NCBI RefSeq assembly: GCF_001641335.1
Contig: NZ_LVEM01000007.1
Span: 1-64,000 of the forward strand
Length of the DNA: 64,000 nucleotides
Origin: Bradyrhizobium stylosanthis
GTDB taxonomy: Bacteria > Pseudomonadota > Alphaproteobacteria > Rhizobiales > Xanthobacteraceae
Direction of reading: 5' to 3'
The position numbers and the translations under genes were made by a program. Below, piece by piece: positions 8,027 to 16,196 of this stretch (position 1 is its first letter; each line of letters begins with the position of its first letter). Below the pieces are notes generated by a model. That model searched no databases. It had not been told where the DNA came from and saw only the letters and a program-made list of their open reading frames with translations.

Positions 8027-8704
8027 TTAGGCTGCGTTGTGCAGGCGCGGGGTGACGAGACCCGGCGCAGTGACACCGCGCAGCGACTTCGCCAGCGCCA
8101 GAACCGCGAGATCGGCCAGCGGCTCGATCACGATGACCAGCGCGTAGGAGGCCGCGAACGTCGCGATGTTGGCGAGGTTGCTCATGGCAAAGCCCGAGCC
8201 ATAGAGCGCCCAGAACGCCACCCAGCCGATCACGCCGGCCTGATAGGTCGTCGAGAGCGCCAGTGCCTGGCGGTACTTCAGATCGACATAGGCGGTGTTG
8301 CGCGAAATGATCCGCGAGGCGATCGCGTGGATGCCGAACAGCGGCACCAGCAGCGTCGTAACGTTCATGCCGTATTGCGGGATGTCGGCAGGCTCGAAGA
8401 ACACGCCCTGGAGCAGCAGGCCAAATGCAAGGCCGAGCGCTGCGGGCGCCGCGCCAAACAACAGGAACAAGGTCGAGCCGAGAATGAAGTGGACTTCGGA
8501 GACGCCGACCGGGAAGTGCGGCAGGATCTCGAAGAAGGTGAAGACCAGCGCGGTGGTCGCAAGCGTCCGCACGGCGAGCGAGCCGAAGCCCTGCTCGCGC
8601 ACAGTCTCGACCGCGAGCTTCAGGGCGACGCCGCCTGCGGCGATGCCGGTTGCGTAACTCAACACGAGCTTGGCGCCCGTCACGATTCCGGGTTCAATAT
8701 GCAT
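8027..8704 (-). CDS. cbiM: CbiM-family cobalt transporter S-component / ECF permease
   Basis: A 225-residue membrane protein that starts MHIEPG, matching the MHI(M/E)(E/P)G N-terminus of CbiM whose His2 helps bind Co(II). At least five hydrophobic segments follow, with the CbiM-like HFPVGVSEVHFILGSTLFLLFG near 80-100 and a conserved NVTTLLVPLFGIHA segment. It is the first gene behind a cobalamin riboswitch, so it should supply cobalt when B12 is low. No CbiN, CbiQ or CbiO gene lies nearby, so it is a solo CbiM or works with components encoded elsewhere. A strong ribosome site AGGAAGGAA lies 8 bases before the ATG. Confidence 0.88.
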   Translation of the reverse strand: MHIEPGIVTGAKLVLSYATGIAAGGVALKLAVETVREQGFGSLAVRTLATTALVFTFFEILPHFPVGVSEVHFILGSTLFLLFGAAPAALGLAFGLLLQGVFFEPADIPQYGMNVTTLLVPLFGIHAIASRIISRNTAYVDLKYRQALALSTTYQAGVIGWVAFWALYGSGFAMSNLANIATFAASYALVIVIEPLADLAVLALAKSLRGVTAPGLVTPRLHNAA

Positions 8705-8710
8705 GGCTCA

Positions 8711-8738
8711 GTTCCTTCCTGCCGTCACACCCGACGGC
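8711..8738 (-). promoter_or_regulatory. RBS-adjacent hairpin, possible riboswitch expression platform for cbiM
   Basis: On the minus strand GCCGTC and GACGGC form a six-pair stem with a GGGTGT loop (8721-8738), immediately followed by the cbiM ribosome site AGGAAGGAA (8712-8720). It sits about 20 bases after the riboswitch B12 box. Its position suggests a role in translational gating by the riboswitch, but no alternative pairing was computed. Confidence 0.4.
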
Positions 8739-8756
8739 CTTGGCCTCAAAACATGC

Positions 8757-8935
8757 ACGGCCGGTCTCCTGGCTCGCGGTTCACTGGGGTTCTCCGGCCT
8801 TCCCGAGCCTTGCGGCCCAGTGGCTGATCGGAGCCCCTCACCGCTTACAGTCGCGGGGGCGGCTGGGGTTTTGGGCGCCGCAACTGGGTCCGCCCATCCC
8901 CATTCCCGATTATGCTCCGGCGCTTTGCGCCGTGT
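8757..8935 (-). promoter_or_regulatory. Cobalamin riboswitch ahead of cbiM-cobF-cobT
   Basis: Minus-strand reading gives GGGAATGGGGATGGGCGG, GCCGCCCCCGCGACTGTAAG, GCCACTGGGCC, GGGAAGGCC and the B12 box GCCAGGAGACCGGCC (8759-8773), all in aptamer order. It ends about 50 bases before the cbiM ATG. The rest of the 8705-9014 gap has a perfect hairpin CGGCGC-TTT-GCGCCG (8918-8932), with no T-run, lying where the riboswitch transcript would begin; a CATAAT -10-like box lies beside it. Confidence 0.92.
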
Positions 8936-9014
8936 CGAGCACCATGCCCGTCCTGTGTGCCTGTTTCGTCCGCCGGGCGCAAGGGCCGAACGGCGGCGAC
9001 GCGCGTCATGACAC

Positions 9015-9737
9015 TTATTCCCCCGCCAGCGCGCCGAACAGGATGACCGCCGCGGTCGAGGCCGCCCCGCCCCGGGCAAGCTGCTCGGCCAGCTCGGCAA
9101 TCGTGGTTCGGACCAGCCGTTCGTCGGCGCGGCCGAGGGATTCGGCGAACAGCGCCGGAGTCTCGGGGGCGAGGCCATGCTCAATCAATTTTGCGGCAAG
9201 CGCCGGGAAGGTGCGGCGTCCCATATAGACGACGGTGGTCGCCTCAGGATCCGCCAGCGCCGCCCAGTTCAGGTTCGGCGGCAGCTCGCCGGTGACGTCG
9301 GCCCCGGTCACGAACTGCACCCGGCGCGAGGTGTGACGCCGGGTCAGGGGAATGCCGGCTTGCGCGGCGGCGACGCAGGCAGAAGTGACGCCGGGAACGA
9401 TCTCGTAGCCGATGCCGGCCTCGCGCAGCGTTTCCAGCTCCTCTTCAAGCCGGCCGAAAATGCCGGCATCGCCCGACTTCAGCCGCACCACGCGCGCGCC
9501 TGTGACGGCATAGTCGACCAGCAGGCGATTGACGTGGTGCTGCTTGGTCGAGGGCCGCCCCGCCCGCTTCCCCACCGCGACGAGATTGGCGCCGGGCCGG
9601 GCGAGGTCGAGGATCGCGCCGGAGGCGAGGTCGTCGTAGAGCACGACGTCGGCCTCGCGCAGCCGCGCGGCGCCCTTGAGCGTGAGCAGCTCGGGATCGC
9701 CGGGACCGGCGGAGATGAAGGTGACAAAACCGCTCAC
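9015..9737 (-). CDS. cobA: Uroporphyrinogen-III C-methyltransferase (SUMT)
   Basis: CobA adds methyl groups from SAM at C-2 and C-7 of uroporphyrinogen III, making precorrin-2, the entry point to corrin synthesis. The 240-residue protein is a stand-alone SUMT with no CysG-type dehydrogenase domain. Motifs are ISAGPGDPELLTLKGA at the N-terminus, VAVGKR, VVRLKSGDAGIFGR and YEIVPGVTSA, with TVVYMG further on. It overlaps cobB by ATGA and is the last gene of the main cob operon; the next riboswitch begins about 80 bases after its stop. Confidence 0.95.
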   Translation of the reverse strand: MSGFVTFISAGPGDPELLTLKGAARLREADVVLYDDLASGAILDLARPGANLVAVGKRAGRPSTKQHHVNRLLVDYAVTGARVVRLKSGDAGIFGRLEEELETLREAGIGYEIVPGVTSACVAAAQAGIPLTRRHTSRRVQFVTGADVTGELPPNLNWAALADPEATTVVYMGRRTFPALAAKLIEHGLAPETPALFAESLGRADERLVRTTIAELAEQLARGGAASTAAVILFGALAGE

Positions 9738-11044
9738 CGGTCCTCCGCGATCAGATGGAAGAAGGTGCCCGTGGCGCGGCCGCGCTGCGAGCCGGTCTCG
9801 GCGATGACGGCACCGGTGGCGTCATGCACGACCGCCAGCGGCGTATCGGGCTGGGCAAGGATGGTCGAGTAGTGGAATTCGTGGCCGCGCAGGCGTGCGC
9901 CGGCTTGATGCCCCGGAATGGGCGCTGCGAGCGCTGCAAGGCGATAGCCCAAATGCATGCGGCGCTTGGCAAAGCTCGTCTCCAATCCGAGCAGGCCCGT
10001 CATCTCGTGGCGGACGCCCTCGGCATCAGTCAACGCAGTTCCCAGCACCATATAGCCTCCGCATTCGCCGTGCACCGGTCGCGTCTCCGCGAAGGTGCGC
10101 AGGCCATTTCGGAAGCGCGCATTGGCCGCGAGCTTTCCGGCGTGAAGCTCGGGATAGCCGCCGGGCAACCAGCACACGTCGGCGGCGGTATCAGGGACTT
10201 CGTCGGCCAGCGGCGAGAATGTCGAGATCTCCGCGCCCGCCGCGCGCCAGGCTTCCAGCATGTGCGGATAGACGAAGGAGAACGCCGCGTCGCGCGCAAG
10301 CGCGATGCGCTGGCCGGGCGGCGTCACGTTGAGGCCGTTCGCGGCTGGCTGCGGCGACCAGCCGGCGGCCGCGCGCAGCACCGCGTCGAGATCGACGTGC
10401 TCGGCGACGAAACGCGCGGCCTCGTCGATCAGCTTGCCGATCTCGGCCTGCTCCTCCGCCTGCACCAGACCGAGATGCCGCTTCGGCAGACTGATCTCGG
10501 CATGACGCGGCAGCGCGCCGAACACGGCGATTCCGGAATCGTTGAGCGCGCGCCGCACCAGGTCCTCATGGCGCGGACTGGCGATGCGATTGAGCACGAC
10601 GCCGGCAAGCTGCACGCCGGCGCGATAGTCGCGCAGGCCAGCGGCGATCGCCGCTGCCGTCTGCGCCTGTCCTGAGGGATCAATCACCAGCACCACCGGC
10701 CAGCCCAGCATCTCCGCGATGTCCGCCGAGGCCCCGGTCCCGGAGACGCCGCGCGCGGCGACACCGTCGAACAGGCCCATCGAGCCCTCGGCGAGGACAA
10801 TGTCGGCATCCGCGCCGCGGCTGACGAGATGCGCGATCGTGCTGCGGTCCATCGCCCAGCTATCGACATTGACGGAGGCGCGGCCCGTCGCGGCTGCGTG
10901 GAAGGCGGGATCGATGTAATCGGGGCCGCTCTTGAAGCACTGCACCCTAAGGCCGCGATTACGCCAGGCGCGCGCGAGCGCGAGCGTCAGCGTGGTCTTG
11001 CCGACGCCCGAGGCCGGCGCGGAGATGACGAGGCCAGCGGCCAT
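9734..11044 (-). CDS. cobB: Hydrogenobyrinate a,c-diamide synthase (glutamine-hydrolysing)
   Basis: CobB amidates the a and c side chains of hydrogenobyrinic acid, using ATP and glutamine, before cobalt insertion. The protein (436 residues from the ATG at 11044) has a P-loop-like APASGVGKTTLTLAL at the N-terminus, CFKSGPDYIDPAFH typical of CobB/CbiA, and a C-terminal class-I-like glutaminase domain with the nucleophile in HGECGGYMVLG. The ATG overlaps the cobM stop by one base (TGATG); a GTG at 11047 is an alternative. Confidence 0.95.
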   Translation of the reverse strand: MAAGLVISAPASGVGKTTLTLALARAWRNRGLRVQCFKSGPDYIDPAFHAAATGRASVNVDSWAMDRSTIAHLVSRGADADIVLAEGSMGLFDGVAARGVSGTGASADIAEMLGWPVVLVIDPSGQAQTAAAIAAGLRDYRAGVQLAGVVLNRIASPRHEDLVRRALNDSGIAVFGALPRHAEISLPKRHLGLVQAEEQAEIGKLIDEAARFVAEHVDLDAVLRAAAGWSPQPAANGLNVTPPGQRIALARDAAFSFVYPHMLEAWRAAGAEISTFSPLADEVPDTAADVCWLPGGYPELHAGKLAANARFRNGLRTFAETRPVHGECGGYMVLGTALTDAEGVRHEMTGLLGLETSFAKRRMHLGYRLAALAAPIPGHQAGARLRGHEFHYSTILAQPDTPLAVVHDATGAVIAETGSQRGRATGTFFHLIAEDR

Positions 11045-11826
11045 CACGACGCCTCCGGAAAGCGCGGCTCGACGCCGACCGGCCGATAGCGGCGGTCGTA
11101 GTCGGCGGCATAAAGGCGGCTCTCATCGAAATCCGCAGCGCCCAGCGTCCTGCCGACCAGGATCAGCGCGGTGCGCTCCATCTCGCTGCCCACGGCGGCA
11201 TCGAGCGTCGCAAGCGTCGCGCGGACGATGCGCTGCTCAGGCCAGCTCGCGCGCCAGACGATGGCGACGGGACAATCCGCGCCGTAATGCGGCGTGAGCT
11301 CGGCGACGACCGTGTCGAGCAGATGGATCGACAGATGGATCGCAAGCACCGCGCCGGTGGCGGCGAACGCGGAGAGCTTCTCGCCCTCGGGCATCGCGCT
11401 GGCGCGGCCGGGCGTGCGCGTCAGCACCACGGTCTGGGCAAGGCCCGGCAAGGTCAGCTCGGCCTCGATCGCGGCCGCCGCGGCGGAGAACGAGGGAACG
11501 CCGGGCGTGACGGTGAAGGGAATGCCGAGCGCACGCAGGCGCCGCAGCTGTTCGCCCATCGCCGACCAGATCGAGAGATCGCCGGAATGCAAGCGAGCGA
11601 CGTCCTTGCCCTCGGCATGCGCGGCGGCGATCTCCGCGATGATCTCGTCGAGCGACAGCGGCGCGGTGTTGACGATGCGCGCGCCGGGCGGGCAATGCGC
11701 CAGCACGCCTTCGGGCACCAGCGAGCCGGCATAGAGGCAGACCGGACAGGCCGCGATCAGGTCGCGGCCACGCAAGGTGAGAAGATCGGGGGCCCCAGGC
11801 CCGGCGCCGATGAAATGCACGGTCAT
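11044..11826 (-). CDS. cobM: Precorrin-4 C11-methyltransferase
   Basis: CobM transfers a methyl group from SAM to C-11 of precorrin-4. The 260-residue protein has HFIGAGPGAPDLLTLRG at the N-terminus, CLYAGSLVP, VARLHSGDLSIWSAMGEQ and VTPGVPSFSAAAA, all diagnostic of the CobM/CbiF group. It sits between cobE and cobB with ATGA-type coupling on the upstream side, in the main riboswitch-controlled operon. Confidence 0.95.
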   Translation of the reverse strand: MTVHFIGAGPGAPDLLTLRGRDLIAACPVCLYAGSLVPEGVLAHCPPGARIVNTAPLSLDEIIAEIAAAHAEGKDVARLHSGDLSIWSAMGEQLRRLRALGIPFTVTPGVPSFSAAAAAIEAELTLPGLAQTVVLTRTPGRASAMPEGEKLSAFAATGAVLAIHLSIHLLDTVVAELTPHYGADCPVAIVWRASWPEQRIVRATLATLDAAVGSEMERTALILVGRTLGAADFDESRLYAADYDRRYRPVGVEPRFPEAS

Positions 11827-12191
11827 GCGCCGTCTCCTTCCGCGATCGCGGCGGTCGCGGTCCGATCCTGCGAGACGACCCGTGTTGCGATCAGGCGCGC
11901 GCGCGGGCCTGCGGCTGCGATCGCCGCAGCTTCGGCGACCGATCCGGTGCCGAATTTTTCCGCGACGATTGTCGACTGCGTGGGCGTATCGACTTTCGCA
12001 AGCCTATCGGCCGGGACGGCCTTGATCGGGACACCGCATTCCAGCGCGAGCTGTTTCAGCGCCTCCGCGTCGGCCTTGTCGCTGACGGTCGCCACGGCCG
12101 CAAGCCCTTCCGGCCCGCCGGCAGCCAGCAGCGCGTCGCGCAGCGAAGCGAGCGTGACATCCTTCCTGAATCCGAATCCGGCGACCTTCAT
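11823..12191 (-). CDS. cobE: Cobalamin biosynthesis protein CobE (CbiG C-terminal-like)
   Basis: A 122-residue protein starting MKVAGFGFRKDVTLASL, a single-domain relative of the CbiG C-terminal domain. CobE occurs in aerobic cob operons; it has been associated with binding pathway intermediates, but its reaction is not settled. The open frame extends to 12626, but that part is the shadow of cobL: the ATG at 12191 overlaps the cobL stop as ATGA, and the known family length fits. It is likewise coupled to cobM downstream. Confidence 0.9.
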   Translation of the reverse strand: MKVAGFGFRKDVTLASLRDALLAAGGPEGLAAVATVSDKADAEALKQLALECGVPIKAVPADRLAKVDTPTQSTIVAEKFGTGSVAEAAAIAAAGPRARLIATRVVSQDRTATAAIAEGDGA

Positions 12192-13381
12192 CGGACCGCG
12201 CTCCACTGCACGACCGGCCGCACCGCCTCCCAGGACCGGTAGCGGCCGAGGGGCGCGGCATGCGCGATCTCCACCCGCATCAGCTCGCCGCCGTGACGCT
12301 GATGCAGCTCGCCCAGCAGCGCTTCCGTCTCCAGCGTGACCGAATGCGCAACCAGTCGCGCACCCGGCGCAAGGCGGGACCAGATCGCATCGAACATCGC
12401 GCGATCGAGACCGCCGCCGATGAAGACTGCATCCGGCGGGTCCAGCGCGGCGAGCGCTTCGGGCGCGGTCCCCGCGATGACGGTGATCCGGTGTGCCAGT
12501 CCAAACGCCGCGGCATTGCTGCGAATGTTCGCGGCACGATCCTCGCGCATCTCGACGGCGGTCGCTGTCCCGCCGCACAGCGCCCACTCGACCGAGATCG
12601 AGCCCGAGCCGGCGCCGACGTCCCACAGCCTCTCGCCCGGTCGAGGCGCCAGCGCCGAGAGCGCGAGCGCGCGCACCGGCCGCTTGGTGATCTGGCCGTC
12701 GTGGAGAAAGAGATCGTCCGAAAGCCCGGAGCTGCGGGGAATGCCCTGCCCGCCCTTCGCCTCGATCGCCAACGCGACCAGGTTTGCAGCGACATCGCCC
12801 GCAAAGCTGTCGGCACGGTGCTCAGCGATGCTCTCGCGCGCCCCGCCGAGCGCTGTGAGCGTCCAGAAGGACGAGGCGCCCCAGCCACGCGCACTCAGCC
12901 ATGTCGCAAGATCGCCCGCAGCCTTCCCGTCGCGCACGAGACAAAGGACGCGTGCGCCTCGCGCCAGATGCGGCACGAGACGCTCGAATGGCGCGGCGTG
13001 CAGGCCGAGACAGACCGTGGATTCGAGGCGCCAACCCAGCCTCGCCGCAGCGAGCGAGAATGTCGATGGCACCGGGTGCGCGATCCACTCGCCTGCGTCG
13101 AGTTTTTCAGCGAGGCTTGCACCTGCGCCGTGCCAGAAGGGATCGCCGGACGCCAGCACGGCCGTCGGGCGGCCGCGACAGCCGAGCACGACACTCGCAT
13201 CGAACGGCACCGGCCACGGACGGCCGCGGGCGCCGACATCCGCCAGCACGAGATGGCGTTCACCACCGAATACGGTTTCAGCCTTCGCAAGCGCCTTTCG
13301 GCTTGCCTCCGACAGCCCGGCAAGGCCATCTTCGCCGATACCGATAATGGTCAGCCAGGGATCAAACAAGGGATCAGTCAT
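12188..13381 (-). CDS. cobL: Precorrin-6Y C5,15-methyltransferase (decarboxylating)
   Basis: A 397-residue fusion enzyme. The N-terminal CbiE-like methylase (about 1-200) begins WLTIIGIGEDGLAGLSEASR. The C-terminal CbiT-like domain has the SAM motif LWDVGAGSGSISVEWA. Together they methylate C-5 and C-15 and decarboxylate the acetate at C-12 of precorrin-6B. I choose the ATG at 13381 (MTDPLFDPW), not the longer frame to 13519, because the latter runs into the opposite-strand cobK gene. The start codon shares the tetramer CATG with that of cobK, so the two start codons overlap head to head and the cobL ribosome site lies inside cobK. Confidence 0.94.
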   Translation of the reverse strand: MTDPLFDPWLTIIGIGEDGLAGLSEASRKALAKAETVFGGERHLVLADVGARGRPWPVPFDASVVLGCRGRPTAVLASGDPFWHGAGASLAEKLDAGEWIAHPVPSTFSLAAARLGWRLESTVCLGLHAAPFERLVPHLARGARVLCLVRDGKAAGDLATWLSARGWGASSFWTLTALGGARESIAEHRADSFAGDVAANLVALAIEAKGGQGIPRSSGLSDDLFLHDGQITKRPVRALALSALAPRPGERLWDVGAGSGSISVEWALCGGTATAVEMREDRAANIRSNAAAFGLAHRITVIAGTAPEALAALDPPDAVFIGGGLDRAMFDAIWSRLAPGARLVAHSVTLETEALLGELHQRHGGELMRVEIAHAAPLGRYRSWEAVRPVVQWSAVR

Positions 13382-14126
13382 GACGCGCGCCCTCATTCTG
13401 GGCGGAACGGCCGATGCGAGCCTGCTCGCAGCGGCGATCGCGCAAGCACATATCGACGCCGTGTATTCGTACGGCGGCCGCACCCGCGCGCCCGCCGACC
13501 AGCCGTTGCCGACGCGCATCGGCGGCTTTGGCGGCGTGAGCGGGCTTGCCGACTATATCAGGCGCGAAGGCATCACGCATGTCATCGACGCGACGCATCC
13601 CTTCGCTGCCGAGATGAGCCGCAATGCGGTCGCGGCGTGCGCCGAAGCCGGTACGCCGTTGATCGCGCTCGAACGCATGGCTTGGGAAAGAACGCAAGGC
13701 GACAACTGGATCGAGGTCGCGGACGTCAACGCGGCGGTCGCCGCGCTGCCTGCGACTTCCGCACGCGTGTTCCTTGCCATCGGCCGCCAGCACATCGCTC
13801 CGTTCGCCGGCAAACCGCAGCACACCTACACACTGCGCTTCGTCGATCCCCCCGAAGCGCCCCTGCCCTTTTCCGCGGACGTGATCGTGTCGCGCGGCCC
13901 GTTCATGCTCGAAGCTGAGCTGGAGATGATGCGCACGCGTGGCATCGGCTGGATCGTCGCCCGCAACTCCGGCGGCGACGGCGCGCGCGCCAAGATCGAC
14001 GCGGCGCGCATTCTCGGCGTGCCCGTGATCATGATCTCGCGGCCAGAGCTGCCCGAGCGACCGCGGGTCGAGAGCGTCACCGACGTGATGCAGTGGCTCG
14101 GTCATTCGACCCGCCTCGGCGCATAG
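13380..14126 (+). CDS. cobK: Precorrin-6A reductase, encoded opposite to the surrounding operon
   Basis: CobK reduces precorrin-6A to precorrin-6B with NADPH. The 248-residue protein starts MTRALILGGTADASLLAAAI and has VYSYGGRTR, IGGFGGVSGLADYI, HVIDATHPFAAEMS, FLAIGRQ and RNSGGDGARAKIDAA, all CobK markers. It is the only gene between 22.0 and 9.0 kb on the plus strand. Its ATG overlaps that of cobL, and its 3' end overlaps the 3' end of cobJ by 25 bases. Any promoter must lie inside cobL, and readthrough of the main operon would make antisense RNA to it. Confidence 0.95.
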   Translation: MTRALILGGTADASLLAAAIAQAHIDAVYSYGGRTRAPADQPLPTRIGGFGGVSGLADYIRREGITHVIDATHPFAAEMSRNAVAACAEAGTPLIALERMAWERTQGDNWIEVADVNAAVAALPATSARVFLAIGRQHIAPFAGKPQHTYTLRFVDPPEAPLPFSADVIVSRGPFMLEAELEMMRTRGIGWIVARNSGGDGARAKIDAARILGVPVIMISRPELPERPRVESVTDVMQWLGHSTRLGA

Positions 14127-14836
14127 ACCCAGCGGCCGACGCGCCGCGTCTGCGAATTGCCGACAATCACCAGCGTCCGCATGTCGGCCATTTCGGGCCG
14201 CGCCTCGTTCAGCGTCACGGTCTCGATCTTCTCGTCGGCTGCGCTGATCGCGCGCGCAAAGATCATGAGACGTTCGCCGCAGCCGGCTTCCTTCAGCAGC
14301 GCCAGCGCACGGCCAAAGCCCTCCGGGCGGCTTGCCGAGCGCGGGTTGTACAGCGCGATGGCGAAATCAGCTTCCGCCGCAAGGCGCAGGCGCTTCTCGA
14401 TCACGGCCCAAGGCTTGAGATTGTCAGAGAGATTGATCGCACAGAAATCGTGGCCGAGCGGCGCGCCGGCGCGCGCGCTAGCTGCCAGCATCGCGGTGAT
14501 GCCGGGCAGCACGCGGATCGGCAAGTCCCGATAGCGCGGCGCCTGCTCGAGCGCCTCGAACACGGCGGATGCCATCGCAAAGACGCCGGGATCGCCGGAA
14601 GAGACGACGACGACCTGCCCGCCTTCGGCGGCAAGCCGCAGGGCCTCGCTCGCGCGCCGCAGCTCTTCGCGGTTGTCGGACGGATGCAGCGTCAGGCCCG
14701 GCCGCGGCGGCACGCGCGAGACGTAAGGCGCATAGCCGAGGATGTCGGTCGCGGTCGCGAGCGCGGCGGTGACTTCGGGCGTCACCAGCGCTTCGCTGCC
14801 CGGGCCGAGGCCCGCGATGGTCAGCGTGCCCGTCAT
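14102..14836 (-). CDS. cobJ: Precorrin-3B C17-methyltransferase
   Basis: CobJ methylates C-17 and drives ring contraction of precorrin-3B to precorrin-4. The 244-residue protein starts MTGTLTIAGLGPGSEALVTP and contains DILGYAPYVSRV, VVVSSGDPGVFAMA, VLPGITAMLAA, HDFCAINLSD and IALYNPRS, the CobJ/CbiH signature. The ATG at 14836 overlaps the cobI stop as ATGA, which settles the start; the longer frame to 15310 is a shadow of cobI. Transcription from here must cross the oppositely oriented cobK to reach cobL. Confidence 0.95.
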   Translation of the reverse strand: MTGTLTIAGLGPGSEALVTPEVTAALATATDILGYAPYVSRVPPRPGLTLHPSDNREELRRASEALRLAAEGGQVVVVSSGDPGVFAMASAVFEALEQAPRYRDLPIRVLPGITAMLAASARAGAPLGHDFCAINLSDNLKPWAVIEKRLRLAAEADFAIALYNPRSASRPEGFGRALALLKEAGCGERLMIFARAISAADEKIETVTLNEARPEMADMRTLVIVGNSQTRRVGRWVYAPRRVE

Positions 14837-15564
14837 TCGGCGGCGTCCAGATGCCGGCCCTTGCCGTGCACGAGCACGATCGCAAAGTAAGGACAGTCGG
14901 CGGCGTCGATCTCGGCGAGCCGTACGACGCGTTCGCCCGGCATGGTGCCGCGCTCGACCAGCCAGGCGTCGTCGAGCCGGCCGGCGGATGCGAGCGCGCG
15001 GCGCACCTTCGCAAGATTGCGGCCGGTCTTCATCACGACGAGCGCATCGGAATCGCGCATGCGGCGCTCGAGCTCGTGCTCGGGAAGCGTGCCCATCAGC
15101 ACCGTCGTCACGTCGTCGCCGAGCGCGATCGGCCGGCCGACGCCGTTCCAGCAGCCGACCATGCCGGGGATGCCCGCGATCACCTCGATTTCGACGCGGC
15201 CCTGTAGGCGCGTGTGCAGATGCATGAAGGATCCGTAGAAATAGGGATCGCCCTCGCAGAGCACGACGACATCGACGGCGCGCGAAAGCCGCGCCAGGCG
15301 CTCGGCCCATTCGTCATAGAAGCCGGCGAGCAGCTGCACGTATTCGGGGCTGTCGAAGGCAATCTCCGTCGTGACCGGATATTCCATGGGATATTCGGTC
15401 ACGCCGGCCGCCAGCATGCCGTCGACGATGCGCCGCGCCTGACCCGGCCTACCCTTCTTGCGGAAATAGGCGACATGCGCGGCGCTGCGCACGGTGCGGT
15501 CGGCGCGCACGCTCATCAGATCGGGATCACCGGGGCCGAGACCGCAGCAGATGATGCGTCCCAT
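14833..15564 (-). CDS. cobI: Precorrin-2 C20-methyltransferase
   Basis: CobI methylates C-20 of precorrin-2 to give precorrin-3A. The 243-residue protein has IICCGLGPGDPDLMSVRADR at the N-terminus, VAYFRKKGRPG, VVLCEGDPYFYGSFMHLH and IAGIPGMVGCW, matching the CobI/CbiL family. It lies 2 bases after cobH and overlaps cobJ by 4 bases, within the main riboswitch operon. Confidence 0.95.
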   Translation of the reverse strand: MGRIICCGLGPGDPDLMSVRADRTVRSAAHVAYFRKKGRPGQARRIVDGMLAAGVTEYPMEYPVTTEIAFDSPEYVQLLAGFYDEWAERLARLSRAVDVVVLCEGDPYFYGSFMHLHTRLQGRVEIEVIAGIPGMVGCWNGVGRPIALGDDVTTVLMGTLPEHELERRMRDSDALVVMKTGRNLAKVRRALASAGRLDDAWLVERGTMPGERVVRLAEIDAADCPYFAIVLVHGKGRHLDAAE

Positions 15565-15566
15565 CG

Positions 15567-16196
15567 CTATTCGCTCCGGCTCGCCAGCGCATTGACGGCT
15601 GCGACCGTGATCGCTGAGCCGCCGAGGCGGCCCTCAACCGTCAGCGCCGGTACCGGCGGATCGGCCATCAGCGCGGCCTTGGATTCGGCGGCGCCGACGA
15701 AGCCGACCGGACAGCCGATGATCGCCGCCGGCCGCGGGCAATCACGGTCCTCCAGCATGTTGAGGAGGTGGAACAGCGCCGTCGGCGCGTTTCCGATCGC
15801 GACGATCGCGCCGTCGAGATGCGGCCGCCACAATTCGAGCGCCGCGGCCGAGCGTGTGTTGCGCATGGACTGGGCGAGTGCGGGCACGGTGGGATCACCG
15901 AGCGTGCAGATCACGGCGTTCGCCGCGGGCAATCTGGCGCGCGTAATTCCTTCCGAGACCATGCGCGCATCGCACAGGATCGGGGCGCCCTTCTGCAACG
16001 CTGCGCGCGCAGCGGTCGCCATGCCCGGTGTGAAGCGGATATGCGCCTCGAGCCCCACCATGCCGGCGGCATGGATCATCCGCACCACGACCTGCTCTTC
16101 ATCGGGCGCGAAGCGGGCAAGATCGGCCTCGGCGCGAATGGTCGCAAAGGACTGGCGGTAGATCGCTGCGCCATCGGTTTCGTAGACGTGCGGCAT
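15567..16196 (-). CDS. cobH: Precorrin-8X methylmutase
   Basis: CobH moves the methyl group from C-11 to C-12, converting precorrin-8X to hydrogenobyrinic acid; no cofactor is needed. The protein (209 residues from the ATG at 16196) has VVRMIHAAGM with the expected active-site His near position 42, ILCDARMVSEGI, AIVAIGNAPTALFHLL and IIGCPVGFVGAAESK, all family markers. The ATG overlaps the cobG stop by one base (TGATG); the TTG at 16199 is less likely. Confidence 0.95.
   Translation of the reverse strand: MPHVYETDGAAIYRQSFATIRAEADLARFAPDEEQVVVRMIHAAGMVGLEAHIRFTPGMATAARAALQKGAPILCDARMVSEGITRARLPAANAVICTLGDPTVPALAQSMRNTRSAAALELWRPHLDGAIVAIGNAPTALFHLLNMLEDRDCPRPAAIIGCPVGFVGAAESKAALMADPPVPALTVEGRLGGSAITVAAVNALASRSE

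Noticed and set aside
8917..8932. Hairpin CGGCGC-TTT-GCGCCG as the terminator of the main cob operon
   Set aside because: The stem is perfect but lacks a T-run on the minus strand and sits next to the start of the riboswitch; termination there is not supported.
12336..13379. Upstream extension of the cobK frame (596 codons in total)
   Set aside because: The CobK family start MTRALILGG lies at 13380 and the extension runs antisense to cobL without any family similarity.
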